Assembly: GCA_017792425.1 (NCBI GenBank)
Contig: CP051233.1
Span: 709,457-773,456 of the forward strand
Length of the DNA stretch: 64,000 nt
Direction of reading: 5' to 3'
Source: Thalassovita sp.
GTDB lineage: Bacteria > Pseudomonadota > Alphaproteobacteria > Rhodobacterales > Rhodobacteraceae
Shown here: one piece after another, positions 43,863-53,541 of the stretch
Position numbering within the stretch: position 1 is the first letter of the stretch
How the letters are laid out: every line of letters begins with the position of its first letter
Position numbers and translations under genes: made by a program
The notes under the pieces: model-generated
The model's database searches: none
What the model saw: only the letters and a program-made list of their open reading frames with translations
Told to the model about the DNA's origin: nothing

Positions 43863-43893
43863 CGCCCCGCACCGGGTGGGCCAGCGCGGGGCG
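43863..43893 (-). terminator. Probable terminator of trpS
   Basis: Stem CGCCCCGC / GCGGGGCG with a 15-base loop, eight bases past the stop; TCCATCTTTT follows on the minus strand. Confidence 0.6.
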
Positions 43894-43900
43894 GAAATCG

Positions 43901-44947
43901 TCAGCTACGGATCATGCCGACGATGTCATAGGTCTTGGCCAGGATCGGGGTGGCGATTTCCCGCGCGCGTTCTGCGCCCCGGCCAAGCAGGCGGTCGATT
44001 TCGGCCGGATCCTGCATCAGCCGCGACATTTCCCCGGAAATCGGGGCCAGCTTCGCAACGGCGAGATCGGCCAAAAGTGGTTTGAATTCAGAGAATTGCT
44101 TGCCGCCGACCTCTGCCAGAACCGCGTCCACCGACTGATCCGCAAGCGCGGCATAGATGTTCACCAGGTTGCGCGCATCGGGCCGTTCGTCCAGCCCCTT
44201 GGCCTCGCTGGGCAACGGTTCGGGATCGGTCTTGGCCTTGCGGATCTTCTTGGCGATGGTGTCGGCATCGTCGGTCATGTTGATCCGGCTGGCGTCCGAC
44301 GGATCGGACTTCGACATCTTTTTTGTCCCATCTCTCAAGGACATAACCCGAGTCGCCGCCCCTTCGATCACCGGATCGGGGATCGGGAAAAAGTCCACGC
44401 CATAGTCGTGGTTGAACTTGATCGCAATGTCGCGGGTCAGTTCCACATGCTGTTTCTGATCCTCACCCACGGGCACTTCGGTGGCGTGATACAACAGGAT
44501 ATCGGCCGCCATCAGCGCGGGGTAGGCAAACAGGCCAAGCGAGGCGTTCTGTGCGTTCTTGCCGGCCTTGTCCTTCCACTGGGTCATGCGCTGCATCCAG
44601 CCCATCCGCGCTACCGTGTTGAAAATCCACGCCAATTGCGCATGTTCCGCAACTTGGCTTTGGTTGAACAGGATGGATTTTTCCGGGTCGATGCCACTGG
44701 CGATGAACCCGGCAGTCAGTTCGCGGGTCTGTTTGCGCAACGCATCGGGGTCTTGCCAGACGGTGATGGCGTGCATGTCGACAACGCAGTACACGGTTTC
44801 GATTCCGTCTGCCTGCTTATCAGCGAACCGCTTCAGCGCACCCAGGTAGTTGCCAAGGGTCAGCCCGCCAGAGGGCTGTATGCCCGAAAACACCCGCGGT
44901 TTGAAGGCGGCGTTCGGGGTGGATTGCGTTTGGACCGCATCCGACAT
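43901..44947 (-). CDS. trpS: Tryptophanyl-tRNA synthetase
   Basis: A 348-residue class I synthetase. The HIGH-type region is SGIQPSGGLTLGNYLGAL, and MSLRDGTKKMSKSDPSD is the KMSKS loop. PVGEDQKQHVEL and the AYPALMAADILLY segment (with a Phe before it) are family-typical. The start ATG 44947 (MSDAVQTQS) has GGAGAT upstream; the frame extends 53 codons into the divergent rhomboid-like gene's leader. The glnD-murJ-trpS neighbourhood is conserved in the Rhodobacteraceae. Confidence 0.96.
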   Translation of the reverse strand: MSDAVQTQSTPNAAFKPRVFSGIQPSGGLTLGNYLGALKRFADKQADGIETVYCVVDMHAITVWQDPDALRKQTRELTAGFIASGIDPEKSILFNQSQVAEHAQLAWIFNTVARMGWMQRMTQWKDKAGKNAQNASLGLFAYPALMAADILLYHATEVPVGEDQKQHVELTRDIAIKFNHDYGVDFFPIPDPVIEGAATRVMSLRDGTKKMSKSDPSDASRINMTDDADTIAKKIRKAKTDPEPLPSEAKGLDERPDARNLVNIYAALADQSVDAVLAEVGGKQFSEFKPLLADLAVAKLAPISGEMSRLMQDPAEIDRLLGRGAERAREIATPILAKTYDIVGMIRS

Positions 44948-45020
44948 GGGGATATCTCCGTCTGGATTTATTGGTGCGGGTGGCTTACCCATGCCGGAAA
45001 CCCCCGTCAAGGAAAGCCAG

Positions 45021-45704
45021 ATGGACAGCCAGAATAACTCGCCCTTCAACGTGCTGCCGCCCGTCGTGGTGGCGCTTTTTCTGGTGATGATGGGGATAGA
45101 GATCACCTTTGACCTTGGCGCGCGTGGATTTATCGGCGGACCCCAGGCTGTGGGCTGGCGGCTGGACGCGGTGCAAAGCTATGCGTTTTCTGCGCCGATC
45201 TTTCAGTGGATGCTGGAAAACGGGCGATGGCCGCCGGAACATCTGATACGGTTCGTCACCTACGCCTTCGTGCATGGTTCCTTCATGCAGGCGGTGTTCG
45301 CGGGCGTGATGCTGCTGGCGCTGGGAAACATGGTGGGCCGGGTGTTTTCGCAATGGGCGACCCTGGTGGTGTTCGTGGCAGGCGCGGTCGTCGGGGCTGT
45401 GGTCTACGGGTTCTTTGCCGATACCCGCGTGGCCTTGGTTGGTGCCTTTCCCGGGGTTTATGCCCTTATCGGGGCATATAGTTTCATTCTGTGGGTCGGG
45501 CTGGGCGCAACTGGCGCGAACCAGTTCCAGGCCTTCCGTCTGATCGGCATCCTGCTGGCCCTGCAACTGGTGTTCGCGTTGCTGTTCGGTGGTCAGCCTG
45601 ACTGGGTGGCCGACGTATCGGGTTTTGTGGCCGGGTTCGCGCTGTCCTTTGTTGTCAGCCCCGGCGGGTTCCGCCGCGTCCGTGACCGGATGCGGCACAA
45701 GTGA
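45021..45704 (+). CDS. Rhomboid-fold membrane protein lacking catalytic residues
   Basis: A 227-residue membrane protein with six predicted helices and rhomboid spacing: RFVTYAFVHGSF before helix 2, a loop with WR, and GFVAGFALSF at the end. The active-site GxSG reads GAFPG (141-145), so the Ser is missing. The catalytic His position reads Asp (about 199, ADVSGFVAG). It is therefore a predicted pseudoprotease. ATG 45021 follows AAGGAAAG; ATG 44991 is an alternative. It abuts murJ tail to tail and is divergent from trpS. Confidence 0.82.
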   Translation: MDSQNNSPFNVLPPVVVALFLVMMGIEITFDLGARGFIGGPQAVGWRLDAVQSYAFSAPIFQWMLENGRWPPEHLIRFVTYAFVHGSFMQAVFAGVMLLALGNMVGRVFSQWATLVVFVAGAVVGAVVYGFFADTRVALVGAFPGVYALIGAYSFILWVGLGATGANQFQAFRLIGILLALQLVFALLFGGQPDWVADVSGFVAGFALSFVVSPGGFRRVRDRMRHK

Positions 45705-47249
45705 TCACCCGCCCCGGCGCAGGTTGCGCTTGAACTCTGACAGGCGGAACGCGCCGATCAATTGGCCCGCGCCGAAATAGCTGACGATCCCGACGACGAT
45801 CAGCGCCGCCAGCGCGCCATAGCGTACCCCGGCCATGCCCAGGAATGGGTTCAGCAGGGCCATGGCCCCCCACAGACATGCCCCCATGATCGCAGAGGCA
45901 GCGACGATCCGCCAAATCCGGGTGTGGAACCGTGCATCGAACCGGGCGACAATCCCCATCGGGCGCGCGCCACGGGCCAGCAGGGCAACCATCGCCCAGC
46001 CCGCCAGCGTGGTCGCGATGGCGCAGGAAATCCAGCCGATGACCGGGGCCAGACCGATGGCAAGCGTCGCGTTCACCACCATCGCGACGACGGCATAGTT
46101 GAACGGGCTGCGGGTGTCCTCTCGGGCAAAGAACAGGGGCTGCAGGATTTTCTGCACCACAAAGGCAGGCAGGCCCAGACCGTAAATCGCCACGGCCAGG
46201 GCGATGGCCGCGCTGTCATCGGCGGTGGTCGCGCCGCGCTGGAACAGGACCGACACCAGCGGCAGCGGGATCACGACCAGCGCCACGGCGGCGGGAATGG
46301 TCAGCGCCAGCGACACCTCTGCCGCGCGGGACAGGGCATTGCGCGCGCCGTCATGATCATCCGCCTTCAGCCGGCGTGACAGGTCCGGCAGCAGCACGAC
46401 GCCAATCGCGATCCCCACCACGCCTAGCGGCAGTTGGTACAGACGATCCGCGGCATAGAGCCAGCCCACGGCGCGGTCAAAGTAACTGGCCACCTGCTGA
46501 CCGACCAACAGGTTCACCTGCACCACCCCCCCGGCCAGGGCGGCGGGGACAGCGACGCGGATCAGGCGACGCATGTCCGGTGACATCCGGGGGCGCTGAA
46601 TGTGCAGGTTGAACCCGGCCCGCCTGGCCGCGATCCAGACCAGCGCCAGTTGCGCCACCCCAGCGGCTGGGATGGTCCAGATCAACGCGCGCGCGACGTC
46701 ACCGCCGGTCGTGGCGGCGACAACCATCACCGACACCAGCATCACGTTCAGCAGCACCGGGGCGGCGGCGGCGGCGGCGAACCGCCCCATTGCGTTCAGC
46801 ACCCCTGACAGCAGCGCGGCCAGCGAAATGAACAGGATGTACGGGAATGCGATCCGCCCGAACTCTACCGACAGCGTGAATTGTTCCTGTCCGGCAAAGC
46901 CCGACGCCAGCCCGTAAACCAGCCAAGGCATCACCGCCTGCGCGGCTAGCGTCAACAGGATCAGGACAGAGGCCAGCCCAGAAAACGCCTGCGATGCAAA
47001 GCTTTGCGCGTCTTCTTCGCCTTCCAGTTTCTTGGAAAAGATCGGGATAAAGGCCATGTTGAACGCCCCTTCGGCAAAGAAGCGGCGGAACATGTTGGGC
47101 AGGCGGAAGGCGACGACATAGGCTTCGTACGCCGGGCCGGTGCCAAGATATGCCAGGATGATGGCGTCGCGGACAAAGCCCAGGATGCGGCTGGCCAGGG
47201 TCCACATCCCGACGGTCAGGAATCCGGAAATCAGGCGGATCGGCTTCAC
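45705..47249 (-). CDS. murJ: Lipid II flippase MurJ
   Basis: A 514-residue polytopic membrane protein with 14 predicted helices. The MATE-like MurJ signature is TLASRILGFVRDAIIL at the N-terminus, then LPNMFRRFFAEGAFNMAFIPIF. Charged residues in the cavity (RLPNMFRR, DLSRRLKADD) are kept. It flips lipid II to the periplasmic face for peptidoglycan synthesis. Its start overlaps the end of glnD by four bases (ATGA). Essential in most bacteria. Confidence 0.95.
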   Translation of the reverse strand: MKPIRLISGFLTVGMWTLASRILGFVRDAIILAYLGTGPAYEAYVVAFRLPNMFRRFFAEGAFNMAFIPIFSKKLEGEEDAQSFASQAFSGLASVLILLTLAAQAVMPWLVYGLASGFAGQEQFTLSVEFGRIAFPYILFISLAALLSGVLNAMGRFAAAAAAPVLLNVMLVSVMVVAATTGGDVARALIWTIPAAGVAQLALVWIAARRAGFNLHIQRPRMSPDMRRLIRVAVPAALAGGVVQVNLLVGQQVASYFDRAVGWLYAADRLYQLPLGVVGIAIGVVLLPDLSRRLKADDHDGARNALSRAAEVSLALTIPAAVALVVIPLPLVSVLFQRGATTADDSAAIALAVAIYGLGLPAFVVQKILQPLFFAREDTRSPFNYAVVAMVVNATLAIGLAPVIGWISCAIATTLAGWAMVALLARGARPMGIVARFDARFHTRIWRIVAASAIMGACLWGAMALLNPFLGMAGVRYGALAALIVVGIVSYFGAGQLIGAFRLSEFKRNLRRGG

Positions 47250-50005
47250 GAAATGGCCCTTTCAGCGCCTTTCTCGATCGCTTCACGCAGCTTGCGCTCC
47301 AGCGCCTTCTGCTTGACGGCAGAGTGGAATTTCAGCCCGAACATGTCCTTGACATAGAACGTGTCCACCACTTGTTCGCCGTAGGTCGCAATGACCGCGC
47401 TGGCGATGTAGACGTTGTTGTTGGCCAACGTCCGGGTCAAATCGAACAGCAGGCCGGGGCGGTCGCGGGTGTCGACCTCGATCATGGTGTAGATTTCCGA
47501 CCCTTCGTTGTCGAATGTGATCGAGGTCGGCACCTTGAAAGCCCGTTCGCGTTTCTTGATCTTGTCGCGTGACTTGATCGCCTCGGTCGCCACGACTTCG
47601 CCCATGAGGGTTTTCAGGATCATCTGCCGCAGGCGGGGCAGGCGGGCTTTCTCGTAGGGGTGGCCGTCCGCGTCCTGGATCCAGAACACCGCCGTGGCAT
47701 AGCCGTCCGCCGAGGTATAGGTGCGCGCGTCCACCACGTTCGCACCGACCAGCGCCAGCGCACCGGCCAGCCGGGAAAAGATGCCGGGGTGGTCCACCAG
47801 CGCGAAACAGGCTCGGGTGGCGTCGCGGTCGGCGTCCAGGTGCAGGTCTATCCTGACCTCGTCATCCGGGATGTCGCGCAACAGGTTGGCAAAGATGACC
47901 TGTGTGGCGGTGTCCAACCCTTGCCAGTAGGGCGGATAATGGCGGCTGGTTTCATGCCGCAGGGCTGCAGGATCCCAGCCGTCCAGAGCGTCGCGAAGCA
48001 GGCGGCGGGCTTCGGCGCCGCGGTTTTCGCGGTTCAGTTCTTCCAGCCCGTGTTCCAACGCCTGCGCGGTTTCCTTGTGCAATTGGCGCAGCAGCATGGC
48101 CTTCCAGTTGTTCCACGTCCCCGGTCCGACGCCACGGATATCGCAGACCGTCAGTACCGTCAGAAGGTCCAGCCGCTTGCGGGTTTTCACCGCCTTGGCG
48201 AAATCGCGCAGGGTGCGCGGGTCCGACAGGTCGCGTTTCTGCGCCATGTCCGACATCAGCAGGTGATAGCGCACCAGCCATTCCACTGTTTCGCAATCGG
48301 CTTTGCTCAGTCCCAGACGGGGTGCCACCTTGCGGGCGATCTGGGCTCCCAGAACCGAGTGGTCCTCGTCCCGGCCTTTGCCGATGTCGTGCAGCAGCAG
48401 GGCGACATAGAGTACCTTGCGGTTCACGCCGCGTTTCAGGATCCCGCTTGCGACGGGCAGTTCCTCGACCAGTTCGCCGTGTTCGATCTGGCTGAGGACG
48501 CGGATACATTGGATGATATGTTCGTCCACCGTATAGTGGTGGTACATGTTGTACTGCATCATCGCGACGATGGGTTCAAACTCTGGCAGAAAGGCCGCAA
48601 GCACCCCCAGTTCGTTCATCCGGCGCAGGGCGCGTTCAGGGTTGCCGTGCTTCAGCATCAGGTCCAAAAAGATGCGCTGCGCTTCGCGGTTGTTGCGCAT
48701 GTCTTCGTCGATCAGGTGCAGGTTGGCGGTGACCAGCCGCATGGCATCGGGATGGATCAGCATGCCCGTCCGCAAGCCTTCTTCGTACAGGCGCAGCAGG
48801 TTCAGCTTGTCGGACAGAAATTTTTTCTCGTTCTCCACGGCCAGGCGGTTGTGGATGACCTTGTATCCGGCTTTGACCTTTGGCGTCCGGCGGAAGATGC
48901 GTTCCAACAAGGGGCCGCTTTTGACGTGCATCGCCTCCAGCTTGGTCAGGAAGATGCGGGTCAGATCGCCGGTGGACGTGGCATGCCGGAAGTACTCCTG
49001 CATGAAATGTTCCACCGCGCGGCGCCCGCCCTTGTCGGTGTATCCCATGCGCGCGGCCACCTCTACCTGCAGGTCAAAGGTCAACTGGTCCGACGCGCGT
49101 GCCGTGACCAAGTGCAGGTGGCACCGCACCGCCCACAGGAAATTTTCGGCCCGGGTGAAGGTCTTGAATTCGTCCTCGGTAAAGACATTCAGGCGTACCA
49201 GTTCGGCGGTGTCCTGCACGCGGTGAACATACTTGGCGATCCAGAACAGCGATTGCAGATCGCGCAGGCCCCCCTTGCCTTCCTTCACGTTCGGTTCCAC
49301 CACGTAGCGTTGTCCGCCTTGCCGGTTGTGGCGTGCGTCACGTTCGGCCAGCTTGGCCTCGATGAATTCGGGGGCTGTGTTCTTGAACAGCTCTGCCCAC
49401 AGTTTCTGATCCAGTTCCTTGGCAAGCGCGCGGTCGCCCGCCAGAACACGGTGTTCCAGCAGGGCGGTGCGGATGGTGAAATCCTCGCGGCCCAGCTTGA
49501 TGCAATCGCGGATATTGCGCGACGAATGCCCAACCTTCAGGCGCAAGTCCCACAGGATGTACAGCATCGATTCAATCGCGCTTTCCATGCCGGACGGGGC
49601 TTTGTTCGGGGTCAGGAACAGCAGGTCGACGTCTGAAAACGGGGCCATTTCACCCCGTCCATAGCCCCCGACCGCGATCAGGGTCATGTTGCGTGCCGTG
49701 CCGCCTTCGGGGTGCATCAGGCGGGTTGCGATATCCATTGCCGTGATCACGATGCAATCGGTCAGCCAGGTATAGGCGCGTGTTGCCGGGCGGGCGGCAA
49801 AGGGCTGTTCGGTTAACGCGGCGGCGATGGCCTCCATCCCGGCCTTGCGAGCCTGCATCAGGACCGGTACAACGGCCGACCGGATCGTGGCCGCATCGGT
49901 CAGGCCGCGGGTGGCTTCGGTGATCTGGGACTCGATGGCGGAAACATCGAAAATCGCAGAAGCCGGACAGATCAGGCTGTCCGGCGCGTCAGGCATGTCT
50001 TTCAT
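47246..50005 (-). CDS. glnD: [Protein-PII] uridylyltransferase
   Basis: A 919-residue nitrogen sensor. An N-terminal nucleotidyltransferase domain has GGYGRGEMAPFSDVDLLFL, an HD domain follows with LLHDIGKGRDEDHS, and two ACT domains close the protein (about 735-800 and 845-915). It uridylylates PII when glutamine is low and removes UMP when it is high. The start ATG 50005 is taken; ATG 49996 is close to equal. It overlaps murJ and so drives it. Confidence 0.96.
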   Translation of the reverse strand: MKDMPDAPDSLICPASAIFDVSAIESQITEATRGLTDAATIRSAVVPVLMQARKAGMEAIAAALTEQPFAARPATRAYTWLTDCIVITAMDIATRLMHPEGGTARNMTLIAVGGYGRGEMAPFSDVDLLFLTPNKAPSGMESAIESMLYILWDLRLKVGHSSRNIRDCIKLGREDFTIRTALLEHRVLAGDRALAKELDQKLWAELFKNTAPEFIEAKLAERDARHNRQGGQRYVVEPNVKEGKGGLRDLQSLFWIAKYVHRVQDTAELVRLNVFTEDEFKTFTRAENFLWAVRCHLHLVTARASDQLTFDLQVEVAARMGYTDKGGRRAVEHFMQEYFRHATSTGDLTRIFLTKLEAMHVKSGPLLERIFRRTPKVKAGYKVIHNRLAVENEKKFLSDKLNLLRLYEEGLRTGMLIHPDAMRLVTANLHLIDEDMRNNREAQRIFLDLMLKHGNPERALRRMNELGVLAAFLPEFEPIVAMMQYNMYHHYTVDEHIIQCIRVLSQIEHGELVEELPVASGILKRGVNRKVLYVALLLHDIGKGRDEDHSVLGAQIARKVAPRLGLSKADCETVEWLVRYHLLMSDMAQKRDLSDPRTLRDFAKAVKTRKRLDLLTVLTVCDIRGVGPGTWNNWKAMLLRQLHKETAQALEHGLEELNRENRGAEARRLLRDALDGWDPAALRHETSRHYPPYWQGLDTATQVIFANLLRDIPDDEVRIDLHLDADRDATRACFALVDHPGIFSRLAGALALVGANVVDARTYTSADGYATAVFWIQDADGHPYEKARLPRLRQMILKTLMGEVVATEAIKSRDKIKKRERAFKVPTSITFDNEGSEIYTMIEVDTRDRPGLLFDLTRTLANNNVYIASAVIATYGEQVVDTFYVKDMFGLKFHSAVKQKALERKLREAIEKGAERAIS

Positions 50006-50020
50006 TCTTCGTTCTTCGTG

Positions 50021-51199
50021 TCAGAGCCCGCTGCCTTCAAAGCTGCGCGGGGCGGGGTCGATGATGACGACTTTCTTGTTCTGGATCTGGGCCACGGCAA
50101 GGCCGCGTTCGTTGGTGCCGTCCGTGCGCAAGCGCATGATGCCGTTTACACCCTGGAAACCGGCGCCCTGGGTCAGCGCCGCCCCGGTCAGCGCATCGCT
50201 GTGCCCGGCCTGGACCAGCGCACCGATGGCGGCGATCCCGTCATAGGCCAGCCCGCCGATCGAATGGGGCTGCGATCCATAGGCCATGACATAGCGCACG
50301 CTGAACCGCTCGGACAAGGTGGGATCGGGCAGGGCGAACCACGCGCCCTGAACACCCGGCAGTTCCAGCGTTTGCGGCGGAACATCCCAGCGGGTCAGGC
50401 CGATATACTGCACGGATTGCGGGTTCACGCCGGATTCCAGCAGTAACTGGGTCACCAGCGGCAGCGCGCCGTCTGTGTTGGCGGTCAGGAACAGGGCGTT
50501 CGCCGCGCCGCTTTTGACGGCTTCCCTCACGGCGGGGATCGCGTCCACCACCCCTTGCTGCGAAAACTCATAGCCGACACCCGCGGCAAGACTGGCCCCG
50601 CCGGTCTGCCCGATGGCGGTCTGGATGGCGTTGCGGCCCAACTGGCCTGCAAGGTTATCATCGTGGGCGATCACGATATTGCCCTTGCCCTGCTGTGCGG
50701 CGAAACGCACCAGGCGGTTGGCGGTGTTTTCAAAGGTCGGACCCAGAATGTACAGGTTGCCGCCCGCGATGGTCGAGTTGTTTGAGAACGACAGGACGTT
50801 TACCCCGCGGGACGCCACCGCGACCGCGACGGCATTCGCCTCGGCGCTATAAACAGGGCCCAGGATGATCTTGGCCCCGTCGTTGACGGCCTTGACGCCC
50901 TGTGTCTGTGCCGTGGCCGGATCGCCCGCTGTATCATAGACCCGCAGGTCAATCTTTACGCCTTGCAGGTCAGCAATGGCCAGTCGCGCCGCGTTTTCAA
51001 GGCTTTGCGCCAGGATGTCATCCCCTGCATTGCCACCCCCGCGCGGCACCAGCAGCGCCACGGGTACCGGGGCAGAGGTGTTGATCATCGGGCCGCCGCC
51101 GCCAAGAGAGACGGGTTCACAGGCGGCCAGAACAAGCAGGCTCAGCAATGCGAAAACGCGGGCAATCAGGTTGCGGGTGGGGGACAAAACGGCGAACAT
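50021..51199 (-). CDS. Penicillin-binding protein activator-like lipoprotein
   Basis: A 392-residue lipoprotein. After a signal with lipobox VLAAC (about residues 23-27) there is a periplasmic-binding-protein-1-like fold (VALLVPRGGG, KIILGPVYSAEANAVA, AHDDNLAGQLGRNA). This is the C-terminal-type LpoA domain annotated as a penicillin-binding protein activator. Ligand binding resembles Leu/Ile/Val-binding proteins, which is the alternative. It is divergent from rsmI, as LpoA is from rsmI (yraL) in many bacteria, which supports the first reading. Confidence 0.88.
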   Translation of the reverse strand: MFAVLSPTRNLIARVFALLSLLVLAACEPVSLGGGGPMINTSAPVPVALLVPRGGGNAGDDILAQSLENAARLAIADLQGVKIDLRVYDTAGDPATAQTQGVKAVNDGAKIILGPVYSAEANAVAVAVASRGVNVLSFSNNSTIAGGNLYILGPTFENTANRLVRFAAQQGKGNIVIAHDDNLAGQLGRNAIQTAIGQTGGASLAAGVGYEFSQQGVVDAIPAVREAVKSGAANALFLTANTDGALPLVTQLLLESGVNPQSVQYIGLTRWDVPPQTLELPGVQGAWFALPDPTLSERFSVRYVMAYGSQPHSIGGLAYDGIAAIGALVQAGHSDALTGAALTQGAGFQGVNGIMRLRTDGTNERGLAVAQIQNKKVVIIDPAPRSFEGSGL

Positions 51200-51284
51200 G
51201 GAAAGGTGCTACTCCCTCGGGCGGGGGCGCTTTGCGCCCTTGGACTTTGGGGGTCAATAATAGACACCGTTGGGAAGGGGTCCA

Positions 51285-52148
51285 GTGTTGAATCCGCAAA
51301 TCAACCGGTTGCAGCCGGGCCTGTATCTGATTGCCACACCCATCGGGACCGCCCGCGACATCACGTTGCGTGCGCTGGATATCCTGGCATCGGCCGATGT
51401 GTTGGCGGCAGAGGATACCCGCAGCCTGCGCAAGCTGATGGATATTCACGGGATCGCCCTGAACGACCGCCCGATGTTCAGCTATCACGACCACAACGGC
51501 AACCAGGTGCGCCCGCGCCTTATGGCCTTGCTGGACGAGGGCAAAGCCGTGGCCTACGCGTCAGAGGCAGGCACGCCCATGGTTGCTGATCCGGGGTTTG
51601 ATCTGGCGCGGGCGGCGCGCGACGCGGGGCATGCGGTGGTGTCCGCCCCCGGTCCGTCAGCGGTTGTCACGGCGCTGACGGTGGGGGGGCTGCCGACCGA
51701 CAGGTTCTTTTTCAACGGCTTTCTTCCCAACAGTTCCGGTCAGCGGAAAACCGCGCTTCGGGCGTTGAAAGAGGTGCCGGGGACGCTGGTGTTCTACGAA
51801 TCGCCCAAACGGATCACCGCCATGCTGCGGGACGCGGCAGAGGTTCTGGGGCCGGGACGTGAGGCCGCCGTGTGCCGGGAATTGACCAAGAAGTTCGAGG
51901 AAGTCATCCGCGCGCCCCTGTCCGAATTGGCCGAAATCTGCGATGCACGCGCGATGAAGGGCGAGATCGTCGTGCTGATAGACCGTCCGGGTTTACCGGA
52001 TGTTAGTGAACAGGACTTAGAAACCCTGGTCAGACAAGCCTTGTCGGAAGGCTCTGTTCGGGATGCAGCGGACAAGGTGGCGGAACGAACCGGGTTGCCC
52101 CGTCGGCAGGTCTACCAACTGGCCTTGAAACTTGATCGTGACGAATGA
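51285..52148 (+). CDS. rsmI: 16S rRNA 2'-O-methyltransferase RsmI
   Basis: A 287-residue SAM enzyme for 2'-O-methylation of C1402. LYLIATPIGTARDITLRA, AEDTRSLRKLMD, ASEAGTPMVADPGF and SAPGPSAVVTAL are the tetrapyrrole-methylase-fold motifs of the family. There is no ATG at the start; GTG 51285 with GGAAGGGG upstream is chosen, and TTG 51288 is an alternative. Its stop overlaps the yraN start (ATGA). The first of three genes, rsmI-yraN-gshB. Confidence 0.94.
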   Translation: MLNPQINRLQPGLYLIATPIGTARDITLRALDILASADVLAAEDTRSLRKLMDIHGIALNDRPMFSYHDHNGNQVRPRLMALLDEGKAVAYASEAGTPMVADPGFDLARAARDAGHAVVSAPGPSAVVTALTVGGLPTDRFFFNGFLPNSSGQRKTALRALKEVPGTLVFYESPKRITAMLRDAAEVLGPGREAAVCRELTKKFEEVIRAPLSELAEICDARAMKGEIVVLIDRPGLPDVSEQDLETLVRQALSEGSVRDAADKVAERTGLPRRQVYQLALKLDRDE

Positions 52149-52546
52149 CATCTGCTCCACCTCTGCAGCCTGACGCGACCAGCCGCCAGCATGCCGGTAA
52201 ACGTGCCGACTTGTTCGGACGCAGCGCCGAAGACCGTGTCGCGCAAACGTATCTGCGGCGCGGTGCCGATCTGCTTGCGCGGCGCTGGCGTGGATCGGCG
52301 GGGGAAATTGACCTGATCTTTCGCGAAGCGGGCGCCGTAGTGTTCGTAGAGGTCAAGGCCGCAAAGTCCATCAATGCGGCAATTGCCAGTCTGCGGTCCG
52401 CCCAGATGCGGCGTATCCATGCCGCGGCAGAGGAGTTCCTGGCCACGGAACCATCGGGATCGCTGACAGATGTGCGGTTTGACCTGGCCTGCTGTGATCA
52501 ATACGGGCGCACAGAGCTTATCGAAAACGCCTTTGGTCATTTCTGA
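52145..52546 (+). CDS. yraN: YraN family (UPF0102) endonuclease-like protein
   Basis: A 133-residue protein of the UPF0102 family, a restriction-endonuclease-like fold. GRSAEDRVAQTYLRRGADLLARRWRG is in two parts of the N-terminus, and GEIDLIFR with VVFVEVKAAKS gives the E-D-ExK nuclease motif. Nuclease activity has been proposed for the family but its role is unclear. It overlaps rsmI by four bases, its usual partner. Confidence 0.92.
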   Translation: MTSAPPLQPDATSRQHAGKRADLFGRSAEDRVAQTYLRRGADLLARRWRGSAGEIDLIFREAGAVVFVEVKAAKSINAAIASLRSAQMRRIHAAAEEFLATEPSGSLTDVRFDLACCDQYGRTELIENAFGHF

Positions 52547-52603
52547 TTTGCCTCGCCCCACCCCATGCGCCATGTAAGGGGCGAGCAAGCAAGGGGACAG
52601 CGA

Positions 52604-53539
52604 ATGAAAATCGCCTTTCAGATGGATCCGATCGGACCGATCAACATCGACGCCGACAGCACCTTTCGCATCGCGCTGGAGGCGCAGGCGCGTGGGCATG
52701 AGTTGTTTTACTACACACCCGACTGTCTGGCATATCAGGAAGGGCGGATCACCGCGAAAGGCTGGCCCCTGACCGTACAGAGGGTGAAGGGCAATCACTA
52801 TTCACTGGGTGCCGAACAAGAGGTTGATCTGGCCGATTTTGATGTGGTCTGGCTGCGCCAAGACCCGCCGTTTGACATGTTCTACATCACCACCACGCAC
52901 CTGTTGGAACGGCTCCGCGAAACGACGCTGGTGGTGAACGATCCCTTCTGGGTACGGAACTACCCGGAAAAGCTGATGATCCTGGATTTCCCGCAGTTGA
53001 TGCCGCCGACCACCATTGCCCGCGATCTGGCGACGATCCGCACCTTCAAGGACAAGCATGGCGACGTCATCCTGAAACCTCTGTACGGCAATGGCGGCGC
53101 AGGTGTGTTCCGCCTGACTGAAAGCGACCGCAACCTCAGTTCCCTGCACGAATTGTTCACCGGGTTTTCACGAGAACCGCTGATCGTGCAGAAATACCTG
53201 CCGGATGTGGCCAACGGGGACAAGCGCGTGATCCTGGTGGACGGTGAACCCGTCGGCGCGATCAACCGTGTGCCGCAGGCAGGTGAGACGCGGTCCAACA
53301 TGCACGTGGGCGGGCGGCCTGAAAAAATCGGCCTGACTGCGCGCGATCTGGAAATCTGCGCCACCATCGGCCCCCGCCTGAAAGAGAAGGGGCAGGTTTT
53401 CGTGGGCATCGACGTGATCGGCGACTACCTGACGGAAATCAACGTGACATCTCCGACCGGCATTCAGGAGCTGGAACGGTTTGATGGGACCAACACCGCC
53501 AAGCTGATCTGGGAAGCGATCGAGGCAAAGCGCAGCTGA
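52604..53539 (+). CDS. gshB: Glutathione synthetase
   Basis: A 311-residue ATP-grasp enzyme that adds glycine to gamma-glutamylcysteine. It begins MKIAFQMDPIGPINIDADST and shows LKPLYGNGGAGVFRL (ATP-binding loop), QKYLPDVANGDKRVILVDG, and GIDVIGDYLTEINVTSPTG (metal site). ATG 52604 follows AAGGGGACAG. It stands 57 bases after yraN, probably in the same operon. The stop is two bases from that of the convergent yifB. Confidence 0.96.
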   Translation: MKIAFQMDPIGPINIDADSTFRIALEAQARGHELFYYTPDCLAYQEGRITAKGWPLTVQRVKGNHYSLGAEQEVDLADFDVVWLRQDPPFDMFYITTTHLLERLRETTLVVNDPFWVRNYPEKLMILDFPQLMPPTTIARDLATIRTFKDKHGDVILKPLYGNGGAGVFRLTESDRNLSSLHELFTGFSREPLIVQKYLPDVANGDKRVILVDGEPVGAINRVPQAGETRSNMHVGGRPEKIGLTARDLEICATIGPRLKEKGQVFVGIDVIGDYLTEINVTSPTGIQELERFDGTNTAKLIWEAIEAKRS

Positions 53540-53541
53540 AT

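Noticed and set aside
47660..49636. 658-codon plus-strand frame
   Set aside because: It is antisense to glnD, which is complete with all domains.
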